Positions 16,344-23,906 of a stretch of 64,000 bases of DNA are shown piece by piece. Positions within the stretch are counted from its first letter, which is position 1; every line of letters begins with the position of its first letter. Position numbers and translations under genes: made by a program. The DNA is from JBBDIX01 sp050486225 (GTDB lineage: Bacteria > Actinomycetota > Nitriliruptoria > Nitriliruptorales > Nitriliruptoraceae). The notes under the pieces were generated by a model. The model saw only the letters and a list, made by a program, of their open reading frames with translations, ran no database searches and was not told where the DNA came from. The DNA lies in the NCBI GenBank assembly GCA_050486225.1, contig JBJHCV010000009.1:46078-110077 (forward strand). Reading direction: 5' to 3'.

Positions 16344-16985
16344 GTGACGACCCGAGTGTTCCTCGTCGACGACCACGAGGTGGTCCGACGCGGCCTTGCC
16401 GACCTCATCGAGGGTCAGGACGACCTGGAGGTCGTCGGCGAGGCCGGCACGGCCGGCATGGCGCTCGCCGGCATCGCCAAGGCGCGTCCCGACGTCGCCG
16501 TGCTCGACGTGCGACTCCCCGACGGCAACGGGGTCGAGGTCTGTCGCGACGTGCGAGCGCACGATCCGGAGATCGCCTGCCTCATGCTCACCTCGTTCGG
16601 CGAGGACGAGGCGCTGTTCGATTCGATCATGGCGGGCGCCTCCGGGTACCTCCTCAAGGACGTGCGGGGCCCGGACCTGCTCGACGCGATCCGACGTGTC
16701 GCGCGGGGAGAGTCACTGCTCGATCCCGCCGTGACCGGCAAGGTGCTCGACCGGCTGCGCAAGGGTGACGACGAGGATCCCCGTCTCGCGTCCCTGTCCG
16801 ACCAGGAACGTCGCATCCTCGAACTGATCGCCGAGGGCCTGACCAACCGCCAGATCGCCGAACGCATGCACCTCGCGGAGAAGACCGTCAAGAACTACGT
16901 GTCGAACCTCCTCGCGAAGCTCGGCATGCAGCGTCGCACGGAAGCCGCGGTGTTCTACACACAGGTCGAACGCGACGACCGCTGA
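16344..16985 (+). CDS. devR: DevR/DosR-like NarL-family response regulator
   Basis: 213-residue regulator: receiver domain 1-120, then a LuxR-type helix-turn-helix about 145-205 (LSDQERRILELIAEGLTNRQIAERMHLAEKTVKNYVSNLLAKLGM). The phosphorylation site is D55 (VLDVRLPDG) with acidic D9/D10, switch T83 and K105 in LLKD. These sit one residue later than D54, T82 and K104 of M. tuberculosis DevR. GTG at 16344 has GAGGAG five bases upstream, which fixes the start. It is divergent from the sensor kinase and followed 15 bp later by a PPOX gene, the likely first target or co-transcribed partner. Confidence 0.93.
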   Translation: MTTRVFLVDDHEVVRRGLADLIEGQDDLEVVGEAGTAGMALAGIAKARPDVAVLDVRLPDGNGVEVCRDVRAHDPEIACLMLTSFGEDEALFDSIMAGASGYLLKDVRGPDLLDAIRRVARGESLLDPAVTGKVLDRLRKGDDEDPRLASLSDQERRILELIAEGLTNRQIAERMHLAEKTVKNYVSNLLAKLGMQRRTEAAVFYTQVERDDR

Positions 16986-17000
16986 CCGAGGAGCGCAACC

Positions 17001-17420
17001 ATGAGCGATGACGTCGCGACCGACCGCCACGGACTCGAGGTGCTGAACCTCGCGCAGTGCCTCGCCCTGCTCCGGAGTCGACCGCTGGGACGACTTGCGT
17101 ACGTCGACGCTGGCCAGCCCGCGATCGTTCCCGTCAACTTCCTGGTCGACGGATCGACCGTCGTCCTTCGCAGCTTCAGCGGAGGCAAGCTCGACGCAGC
17201 CGTGGTCGGTGCGCCCGTCGCCTTCGAGGTCGACGACCACGACGGGTCCGGCGGCGGCTGGAGTGTGCTCGTGCGGGGTCGGGCAGACCTCGTGGACGAT
17301 GCCGACGACGCTCGGCGATTCGCGGGACAGCTCGACAGCTGGGCGATGGACGATCCGAGCGAGGGCACCTGGATCCGCATCGTCGCGGACGAGATCACCG
17401 GGCGTCGCGTCACACGCTGA
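17001..17420 (+). CDS. Pyridoxamine 5'-phosphate oxidase-like flavoprotein
   Basis: 139-residue split-barrel FMN/F420-binding protein of the PPOX family (NAQCLALLRSRPLGRLAYVDAGQPAIVPVNFLVDGSTVVLRSFSGGKLDAAVVGAPVAFEVDD in sequence order, quoted here in parts: LGRLAYV, AIVPVNFLVDG, VAFEVDDHD). The pattern is that of nitroreductase or F420-binding relatives common next to DevR-type regulators. It starts 15 bp after the response regulator, so co-transcription is probable. The substrate is unknown; a role in redox homeostasis under low oxygen is inferred from the neighbour. Confidence 0.85.
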   Translation: MSDDVATDRHGLEVLNLAQCLALLRSRPLGRLAYVDAGQPAIVPVNFLVDGSTVVLRSFSGGKLDAAVVGAPVAFEVDDHDGSGGGWSVLVRGRADLVDDADDARRFAGQLDSWAMDDPSEGTWIRIVADEITGRRVTR

Positions 17421-17598
17421 GCGGCGCACGGTCCCGCGGTCCTCGACGGGCCGAAGGTCCCGAGGTCATCAGGACCCCTGGCCTGTTGCGCGGTGACCCC
17501 TCTCCCTTCTCCGGCGGACCTGCCGCTGGTTGTGTGTGCCCCGACGCCCACGACGAGATCCGTCCGTGGGTCGCCGACCGAACACGACGGAGGGTCCC

Positions 17599-19002
17599 GT
17601 GACCGAGGAACGAACGATGGGCGCGATCGCCACGGCGGTTGCCGCGGCGGTGGCACTGGTGCTGTCTGCTGGAGCGCTGATCACCGCAGCGAGTGTGGCG
17701 TCCTCGCCAGCCGCACCCGGGGCTGCGACCCCACCGGCCATCGACGCACCGGATCGAGTGGAGGTGGACCTGGCGGAGTTCTCCGTGACACCCAGCAGCA
17801 TCACCATCGCCGTGGGCGGCACGCTGGTGGTGCGCAACAGCGGGTCGATCGAACACGACCTCGCCGTGGTCGACCAGGGCCTCACGACGCCCATGCTGGC
17901 GGCGGGCAACACCCACGAACTCTCGCTCGCCGGCCTCGCGCCCGGCACGTACGACCTGCTCTGCACCGTTCCGGGGCACGACTCCGCCGGAATGGTCGGA
18001 CGCCTGACGGTCGTCGGTCCGGACGACGGGCAACCCGTCGCCGCGCCGGACCACAGCGCACACGGCACCGCCGACATCGACTGGGCCGCACTCGACCAGG
18101 CGATGTACGACTCGATCATGGCCTACCCGGCAGACACCGAGGGACGCGGCAACCAGCCGCTGGAGCCCGAGGAGATCCTGCCGGACGGCACCAAGGTCTT
18201 CCGGCTGGTCGCAGAGATCATCGACTGGGAGGTCGAACCCGGTCGCATCGTCGAGGGCTGGGCGTACAACGGCCAGATCCCCGGCCCGATGATCCGCGTC
18301 GACGTCGGCGACAACGTGCGGGTGCACGTGGAGAACCGACTGCCCATGGGCACGGACGTGCACTGGCATGGCGTGCGTGTGCCCAACGACCAGGACGGCG
18401 TCGCACCCCTGACCCAGCCACTCATCGAGGCCGGAGGGGACTACACCTACGAGTTCGTCGCGAGCGAACCGTCCATCGGGATGTACCACCCGCACCACCA
18501 CGGCCAGAAGAAGCTGCCCAACGGCATGTTCGGGGTGTTCATCATCGGCGAGATGGGTCAGGACTTCCCACTCCCCCTCGGCCGCACGATCGGCGGCAAG
18601 CCGATCCCCGACGAGATCGAGCTCGTCGCAGAGGTACCGATGGTCCTCAACGACGCCGGCACGATCGGGCTCACGCTCAACGGCAAGGGCTGGCCTGCCA
18701 CCGAACCCATCGTGGTGGACGAGGGTGACTGGTTCGTCGTCCACTACTACAACGAGGGACTGCAGGTCCACCCGATGCACCTGCACCAGATGCCCCAGCT
18801 CGTCATCGCCAAGGACGGGTTCCCCCTCGACGCACCGCGTTGGGAGGACACCGTCAACGTGGCTCCCGGGGAACGGTTCACGGTGCTCGTGCAGGCCACC
18901 GATCCGGGAGTGTGGGCGTTCCACTGCCACATCCTGACGCACGCCGAACGCGCCGAGGGCATGTTCGGGATGGTCACGGCACTGATCGTCAACGAGGCCT
19001 GA
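17599..19002 (+). CDS. Multicopper oxidase with extra N-terminal cupredoxin domain
   Basis: 467 residues. A hydrophobic N-terminal segment (residues 8-35) should anchor or export the protein. Residues 54-139 form a plastocyanin-like type 1 copper domain with ligands H86, C122, H127 and M132 (CTVPGHDSAGM). A two-domain multicopper oxidase follows: HWH at 255-257, HPHHH at 297-301, HPMHLH at 391-396, and HCHILTH at 442-448 with a downstream Met. All four copper motifs are present, so an active oxidase (metal ions, phenols or nitrite-like chemistry) is expected. GTG at 17599 has GGAGG five bases upstream. The extra cupredoxin may pass electrons to the oxidase core. Confidence 0.92.
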   Translation: MTEERTMGAIATAVAAAVALVLSAGALITAASVASSPAAPGAATPPAIDAPDRVEVDLAEFSVTPSSITIAVGGTLVVRNSGSIEHDLAVVDQGLTTPMLAAGNTHELSLAGLAPGTYDLLCTVPGHDSAGMVGRLTVVGPDDGQPVAAPDHSAHGTADIDWAALDQAMYDSIMAYPADTEGRGNQPLEPEEILPDGTKVFRLVAEIIDWEVEPGRIVEGWAYNGQIPGPMIRVDVGDNVRVHVENRLPMGTDVHWHGVRVPNDQDGVAPLTQPLIEAGGDYTYEFVASEPSIGMYHPHHHGQKKLPNGMFGVFIIGEMGQDFPLPLGRTIGGKPIPDEIELVAEVPMVLNDAGTIGLTLNGKGWPATEPIVVDEGDWFVVHYYNEGLQVHPMHLHQMPQLVIAKDGFPLDAPRWEDTVNVAPGERFTVLVQATDPGVWAFHCHILTHAERAEGMFGMVTALIVNEA

Positions 19003-19008
19003 CCGGCG

Positions 19009-19053
19009 CCGGAGCGCGGGACGTGCCGATCACGGTCCCGTCCCGCGCTCCGG
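19009..19053. terminator. 14-bp-stem hairpin, candidate bidirectional terminator
   Basis: Arms 19009-19022 and 19040-19053 are perfect inverted repeats (CCGGAGCGCGGGAC and its complement) around a 17-base loop, seven bases after the oxidase stop. The distal arm lies inside the last codons of the converging lipase gene. There is no T-tract, as is usual in GC-rich actinobacteria. Confidence 0.6.
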
Positions 19054-20298
19054 ACAGGCGTCAGCCACCGGCTCGCCGGCGAAGCGCAGCCGGGTCCATG
19101 CCACGGCGTCGTCGACGACCTGGTTGACGATGGTGAGGTGGCCCACCAGTGGCACGAGTTGGAACTCGACCTCCCCACCACGTGCGCACCGGCCCACGAC
19201 GTGCTCCTCGGTGACGACGGGTGAGATCACCTCGTCCAGAGCACCGTGCAGCACGAGGATCGGCACGTCGGCTCCTCCCGGTGGCGTGTTGAGGTCGAGG
19301 AACGGGTCCCACGTCCCGTCCGGGACATCAGCCGGGTGGACGAGTCCGTCGCGCAGGATGAGTGCCTCGAGCAGTGCGACCGGGATCGACACCGGGTCGA
19401 GGCATCGCCGTGCGAGCGCGAGCGCGATGTCGCGGTCAGGCTCGGGAACCACGTCGGCGAGGTCCAGTTCGTCGTACACCTCGCTCCACGACACCGCCGT
19501 CGTCACGAGGAACAGCGTGCCCAGCGTCGTGCCATGGCTCGCGTCGACGACTCCCCGGAGGTCGGTCACCGGCGCGAACGCCACCACGCCGGCCACGGGT
19601 GGCCCCCCGACGTTCGCGAGGTCGTCCGCGGCGTGCAGGGCCGCGTGGCCTCCCTGGGAGTACCCCCAGATCACCGTGCGGTGCGGGTCCACGTCCACCA
19701 CCGCACCTGCCGCCATGATCGAGTCGAGGATCGCGCTGCTCGACGAGTCCCCGACGAGGTACGGATGGGGTCCGGGCGTACCCAGGCCCACGTAGTCCGT
19801 CGCGACCACCGCCCAGCCCTCGTCCAGGGCCCTCGCCACCCCGGGAATCGTGGCGAGGGGACGCGGCGACAGTGACGGCGCACACTGCTGTGCGATGCCG
19901 GTCGACCCGTGCCCCATGGCGACGAGGGGCACTGGCTCGTCGCGGTCGCCACCGGGAACGAACAGCAGACCGGTCGACTCGGCCAGCGCTCCACCCGGCC
20001 CCCGGGTGACGTAACGGATCAGTGAGACCTCCACCTCGGGATCGAGGAACACGCCCGCGGGAAGTTCGAGTGGTTCGACCGACAGCAGGGTGCCCGGACC
20101 ATCCGGGTCCTCGACGGGTTCTGGCGGCGCGGGCGCCGGGATGACCGGCACGGGGGCGCGACGAGGCACCTCGTCGACCATCGCCTCCTCGGCGTCGGCC
20201 CGCGGGGGCGTGTCCGCGGGCCGGGACGCGAAGAGCAGGGCCGTGGCCACGACGACGACGCCGGAGACCGCCAGCAGGACGCCTCGACGTGCCACCAC
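19030..20298 (-). CDS. Secreted LIP-family lipase/esterase
   Basis: 422-residue alpha/beta hydrolase. The N-terminus VARRGVLLAVSGVVVVATALLFASRPA is a signal peptide or anchor, followed by a Pro-rich linker. The nucleophile elbow is WGYSQGGHAAL; HGALDEVI supplies the Asp and VGHLTIV the His. The oxyanion region GHGSTG and the helical cap match the secretory lipase (Candida Lip-like) family found in actinobacteria. GTG at 20296-20298 has AGGAGG seven bases upstream. The substrate is probably acylglycerols or other esters. Its 3' end carries one arm of the hairpin at 19009-19053, and its promoter region abuts the TPP riboswitch. Confidence 0.87.
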   Translation of the reverse strand: MVARRGVLLAVSGVVVVATALLFASRPADTPPRADAEEAMVDEVPRRAPVPVIPAPAPPEPVEDPDGPGTLLSVEPLELPAGVFLDPEVEVSLIRYVTRGPGGALAESTGLLFVPGGDRDEPVPLVAMGHGSTGIAQQCAPSLSPRPLATIPGVARALDEGWAVVATDYVGLGTPGPHPYLVGDSSSSAILDSIMAAGAVVDVDPHRTVIWGYSQGGHAALHAADDLANVGGPPVAGVVAFAPVTDLRGVVDASHGTTLGTLFLVTTAVSWSEVYDELDLADVVPEPDRDIALALARRCLDPVSIPVALLEALILRDGLVHPADVPDGTWDPFLDLNTPPGGADVPILVLHGALDEVISPVVTEEHVVGRCARGGEVEFQLVPLVGHLTIVNQVVDDAVAWTRLRFAGEPVADACPERGTGP

Positions 20299-20348
20299 GG
20301 TGCTGCCTCCTCGCTACGCTCGTGTACAGGACGGTACGTGACGTGCCG

Positions 20349-20464
20349 TCCCTGACACCCGGGGAGCTCGGGACAGCCGGGCTGAGAGGGTGACCATCGA
20401 CCGCATCGCGGTCGGGCGTCATCGACCCGTGGAACCTGAGCTGGACAATGCCAGCGTAGGGAGG
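20349..20464 (+). promoter_or_regulatory. TPP riboswitch (THI element) ahead of thiN
   Basis: Conserved THI-box blocks occur in order: CTGAGA at 20382-20387, ACCC, GAACCTGA at 20432-20439, and CTGGACAATGCCAGCGTAGGG from 20441 (quoted as CTGG, CAATGCCAG, CGTAGGGA). P1 pairs TCCCT (20349-20353) with AGGGA (20458-20462). The thiN Shine-Dalgarno AGGGAGG (20458-20464) is itself the P1 3' strand, six bases before ATG. Ligand-bound RNA would therefore hide the ribosome site directly, giving translational control of thiamine salvage. A TACGCT -10 candidate lies at 20315-20320. Confidence 0.95.
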
Positions 20465-20470
20465 TGCGCG

Positions 20471-21151
20471 ATGTCCACGGTGCCCACGGCACGTGACGTC
20501 GTCGTGTTCGCCGGCGGGGACGACTCGTTCCCGGTGCGACCCGTGCTTCCCGATGCCGCGCTGGTCATCGCCGCCGACTCGGGTCTGCACGTCGCCCAGC
20601 GCCTGGAGGTCGACGTCGACCTCCTCGTGGGCGATCTCGACTCGGTCGACGCGGACGCCTTCGCCCGTGCACGTCTGGCGGGCGTGGAGGTCCGTGTGTA
20701 CCCCGCGGACAAGGACCGCACGGACCTGGCCATCGCACTCGATGTCGCGATGGAGCACCGGCCGGAGCGGATCATGGTCGTCGGGGGTGCCGGCGGGCGT
20801 CTGGACCACCTCGCGAGCGTGTTCTCCGTGATCGCCTCCCCGGACCGTCGCGCGACGCGCATCGTCGCGCACATCGGTCCGGCGACGGTCCACGTCGTGC
20901 ACGACCACGTGGCCGTGATCGGACGACCGGGGACCCACGTGAGTCTCGTGCCGGTCAATGGTCCGGCAACCGGCGTCACCACGTCCGGACTCCGGTTCCC
21001 CCTGGACCGCGAGGACCTTCCCTCGGGTTCCAGTCGCGGTGTCAGCAACGAGTTCGCCCAGTCACGCGCGGAGATCCGGCTCGACGCCGGCACGCTGCTC
21101 GTGATCCAGCCGGGCGAACTCGACTCCCTGACCCAACTGACCCAGGAGTGA
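20471..21151 (+). CDS. thiN: Thiamine pyrophosphokinase
   Basis: 226-residue enzyme that converts thiamine plus ATP to thiamine pyrophosphate. Family motifs: AADSGLHVAQRL, VGDLDSVDADAF (metal-binding Asp), PADKDRTDLAIALD and VVGGAGGRLDHLASV, then a C-terminal thiamine-binding half ending SNEF..SRAEIRLDAGTLLVI. ATG at 20471 is set by the AGGGAGG six bases upstream, which is part of the TPP riboswitch. It leads the thiN-thiB-thiP-thiQ operon, so imported thiamine is activated by the first gene product; excess TPP should shut off all four. Confidence 0.93.
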   Translation: MSTVPTARDVVVFAGGDDSFPVRPVLPDAALVIAADSGLHVAQRLEVDVDLLVGDLDSVDADAFARARLAGVEVRVYPADKDRTDLAIALDVAMEHRPERIMVVGGAGGRLDHLASVFSVIASPDRRATRIVAHIGPATVHVVHDHVAVIGRPGTHVSLVPVNGPATGVTTSGLRFPLDREDLPSGSSRGVSNEFAQSRAEIRLDAGTLLVIQPGELDSLTQLTQE

Positions 21152-21153
21152 TC

Positions 21154-22224
21154 GTGAAGTCCCGTTCCCTCGTCGTGGCGCTCGTCGCGCTGCTCGTCAC
21201 CGCGTGTGGCGCCGACCAGCAAGCCGCGTCACCAGACTCCCCGCCCGACCCTGCGTCGTCCGACGTGACCCTGACCCTGATCACCCACGACTCCTTCGAC
21301 ATCTCGATCGACGTGCTCGAGTCGTTCACCGAGTCCACCGGGATCTCCGTCGACGTGGTGCCTCTCGGGGACACCGGGACCCTCGTCAACCAGGCCATCC
21401 TCACCAGGGACAACCCTCAGGGCGACGTCCTGTTCGGGATCGACAACACGTTCCTGTCCCGCGCGCTCGACGCCGACCTGTTCCTCGAGCACCGGTCCCC
21501 GCGCCTCGAGTTCGTCGACCCCGCGTACGACCTGGATCCGGAGGGACGTGTCACCCCGGTCGACGTGGGCGACGTGTGCCTCAACCACGACCGAGGCTGG
21601 TTCGAGGAGCAGGGGCTCGACGTCCCGACGGACCTCGCCGATCTGACCGACCCTGCCTACCGCGGACTGCTCGCCGTGCAGAACCCTGCCACGTCCTCCC
21701 CCGGGCTCGCGTTCATGCTCGCGACCATCGAACGGTTCGGCGAGGACGGCTGGCTCGACTTCTGGACCGCGCTGCGGGCCAACGACGTCGTGGTGACCGA
21801 CGGCTGGTCGGAGGCGTACTACGGCGAGTTCACCTGGGCGGGTGGCGGCGATCGGCCCCTCGTCGTGTCGTACGCATCCAGCCCCCCTGCCGAGGTGTTC
21901 TTCGCCGAGCCGCAGCCCGACGAGGCCCCCACCGGGGTCATCGAGGCCTCGTGCTTCCGTCAGATCGAGTTCGCCGGCATCCTGGTCGGCACCGAGCATC
22001 CTGACGAGGCCGCCCTGCTCGTGGACCACCTGCTGTCCGTCGAGTTCCAGGAGGACCTGCCGCTCACGATGTTCGTGTTCCCAGTGGTCGACGACGCCGA
22101 ACTCCCCGAGGTGTTCGCCACGCATGCCGTCGTCGTGGACGAGCCACTTCAGCTCGATCCGTGGCTGATCGGTGAGAACCGGGACGCGTGGATCGACGCC
22201 TGGACCACCACGGTTCTTCGGTGA
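21154..22224 (+). CDS. thiB: Thiamine ABC transporter, substrate-binding lipoprotein
   Basis: 356-residue type II periplasmic-binding protein. The signal peptide ends in the lipobox LVTAC with lipidated Cys18, followed by a Ser/Pro linker. The mature part begins LTLITHDSFDIS and continues VVPLGDTGTLVNQAILTRDNPQGDVLFGIDN, the ThiB pattern. GTG at 21154 is preferred over GTG 21148 because AGGAG lies five bases before it; the thiN stop is at 21149-21151. Operon position behind a TPP riboswitch and thiN supports thiamine or TPP as the ligand. It resembles Fe(III)-binding proteins in fold, the main alternative. Confidence 0.9.
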   Translation: MKSRSLVVALVALLVTACGADQQAASPDSPPDPASSDVTLTLITHDSFDISIDVLESFTESTGISVDVVPLGDTGTLVNQAILTRDNPQGDVLFGIDNTFLSRALDADLFLEHRSPRLEFVDPAYDLDPEGRVTPVDVGDVCLNHDRGWFEEQGLDVPTDLADLTDPAYRGLLAVQNPATSSPGLAFMLATIERFGEDGWLDFWTALRANDVVVTDGWSEAYYGEFTWAGGGDRPLVVSYASSPPAEVFFAEPQPDEAPTGVIEASCFRQIEFAGILVGTEHPDEAALLVDHLLSVEFQEDLPLTMFVFPVVDDAELPEVFATHAVVVDEPLQLDPWLIGENRDAWIDAWTTTVLR

Positions 22225-23906
22225 CACGCATGCGGGCGGCCGCCCGACGGACCACAGCGGCACAGCTGGGACTGCTCCTCGTCCCGCTGGGGTTCCTCGT
22301 GGTGTTCTTCGTCTGGCCGGTCGCCCGCATCGTGCTTCTGGGTCTCGCGCCGGGTGGCCGGTTCGATCCTGCGGCGGTCACCGACGTCATGGCGCGGCCG
22401 TCGATCCGGCGCGTGGTGTGGTTCACCACGTGGCAGGCCGTCGTGTCCACGATCCTCACCCTCGCCGCGGGCATTCCCGGTGCGTACGCGCTCCACCGGC
22501 TGCGTTTCCGGGGGGCCACGACGATCAGGGCTGCGGTGACCGTCCCGTTCGTGCTGCCGACCGTCGTGGTCGGTTCGGCCTTCCTCGCCCTGCTGGGTCC
22601 ACGCAGCCCGCTCAACACCGCGCTGCTGTGGATCTCCGGAGGGGCCCTGCCCACCTTCGATCTCCGGCGCACCGTCACGGCCATCCTGCTCGCACACGTG
22701 TTCTTCAACTACGCAGTGGTGGTGCGCACGGTCGGCGGGCTGTGGGGGCACCTCGACCCCCGCACGGAGCACGCCGCACGCGTCCTCGGCGCCTCACGAT
22801 GGAGAGTGTTCACCGAGGTGACGTTCCCGCTGCTCCGCGGCGCGATCGCCTCCGCCGCGGCCATCGTGTTCCTGTTCACCTTCACCTCCTTCGGCGTGAT
22901 CCTCATCCTCGGAGGTCCCGGGCTGGCGACCATCGAGGTCGAGATCCACCGGGCGACCACGCAGCTGCTCGACCTGAGGCTGGCCGCCGTGCTCGCCCTC
23001 CTGCAACTCGTCGCAGTCGTGGCGTCACTGGCCGTGTACGGGAGGCTCCAGCGTCGCGCCACGGCCCAACGGCTCGTCGCGGCCGAGCGGGCCACCCACG
23101 TTCCCACGTCACCCGGCGAGCGCTGGTTCCTCAGGGTGAACCTCACGGTGATCATCGGGCTGCTGGCCACCCCACTGCTCGTGCTCGTCGAACGGTCGTT
23201 CGCCACCGCCACCGGGTACGGGCTCGACCACTACCGGGCGCTCTTCGGCGACGGGCACGACACGGTCCTCGCCGTCGCACCGTGGCAGGCGATCCGCAAC
23301 TCCGTGGTGTTCGGACTCGCCGCAACCCTCATCGCGCTGGTTGTCGGCATGCTCGCGGCCATCGCGGCCACGCGCGACACTCGGCTCGCGCGTGCGGTCG
23401 ACCGCTCGTTGATGCTGCCGTTGGGAACCTCCGCCGTGACCATCGGCTTCGGGTTCCTCATCGCCCTCGACAGGCCCCCCGTGGACCTGCGGGGATCCGT
23501 CCTGCTCGTGCCGCTCGCGCAGGCGCTGATCGCCACCCCGTTCGTGGTGCGCACCCTGCTCCCGGTGCTGCGTTCCATCGATGTCCGACTGCGTGAGGCC
23601 GCGGCGTCGCTCGGTGCGTCGCCGGCGCGCGTCTGGCGGGAGATCGACCTGCCCATCATCTCCCGCGCCGGGCTCGTCGCGGCCGGATTCTCCTTCGCGG
23701 TGGCGCTCGGCGAGTTCGGTGCGACCGTGTTCGTCGCGCGCGCCAACTGGCCGACCATGCCCGTGGCGATCTTCCGACTCCTCGGACGGCCGGGCATCAC
23801 CCACTTCGGACAGGCCATGGCGTTGTCCACGGTGCTCATGATCCTCACGGCGATGGCCGTCCTGGCCATCGACCGCCTTCGGGTCGGTCAGGTCGGACGC
23901 TTCTGA
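22221..23906 (+). CDS. thiP: Thiamine ABC transporter permease (fused)
   Basis: 561-residue permease with two fused binding-protein-dependent transport domains, about 12 membrane segments in all. Each half has an EAA coupling loop for the ATPase: EHAARVLGASRWRVFTEVTFP and EAAASLGASPARVWREIDLP. GTG at 22221 overlaps the thiB stop (22222-22224), giving translational coupling. The duplicated form is typical of ThiP and of Fe(III) FbpB permeases; operon context under the TPP riboswitch decides for thiamine. It ends in a TGATG overlap with thiQ. Confidence 0.92.
   Translation: MTRMRAAARRTTAAQLGLLLVPLGFLVVFFVWPVARIVLLGLAPGGRFDPAAVTDVMARPSIRRVVWFTTWQAVVSTILTLAAGIPGAYALHRLRFRGATTIRAAVTVPFVLPTVVVGSAFLALLGPRSPLNTALLWISGGALPTFDLRRTVTAILLAHVFFNYAVVVRTVGGLWGHLDPRTEHAARVLGASRWRVFTEVTFPLLRGAIASAAAIVFLFTFTSFGVILILGGPGLATIEVEIHRATTQLLDLRLAAVLALLQLVAVVASLAVYGRLQRRATAQRLVAAERATHVPTSPGERWFLRVNLTVIIGLLATPLLVLVERSFATATGYGLDHYRALFGDGHDTVLAVAPWQAIRNSVVFGLAATLIALVVGMLAAIAATRDTRLARAVDRSLMLPLGTSAVTIGFGFLIALDRPPVDLRGSVLLVPLAQALIATPFVVRTLLPVLRSIDVRLREAAASLGASPARVWREIDLPIISRAGLVAAGFSFAVALGEFGATVFVARANWPTMPVAIFRLLGRPGITHFGQAMALSTVLMILTAMAVLAIDRLRVGQVGRF

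Noticed and set aside
17421..17598. DosR-type box in the gap before the copper oxidase
   Set aside because: GGTC/GACC half-sites occur but do not fit the GGGAC-N4-GTCCC-like consensus; too weak to call.
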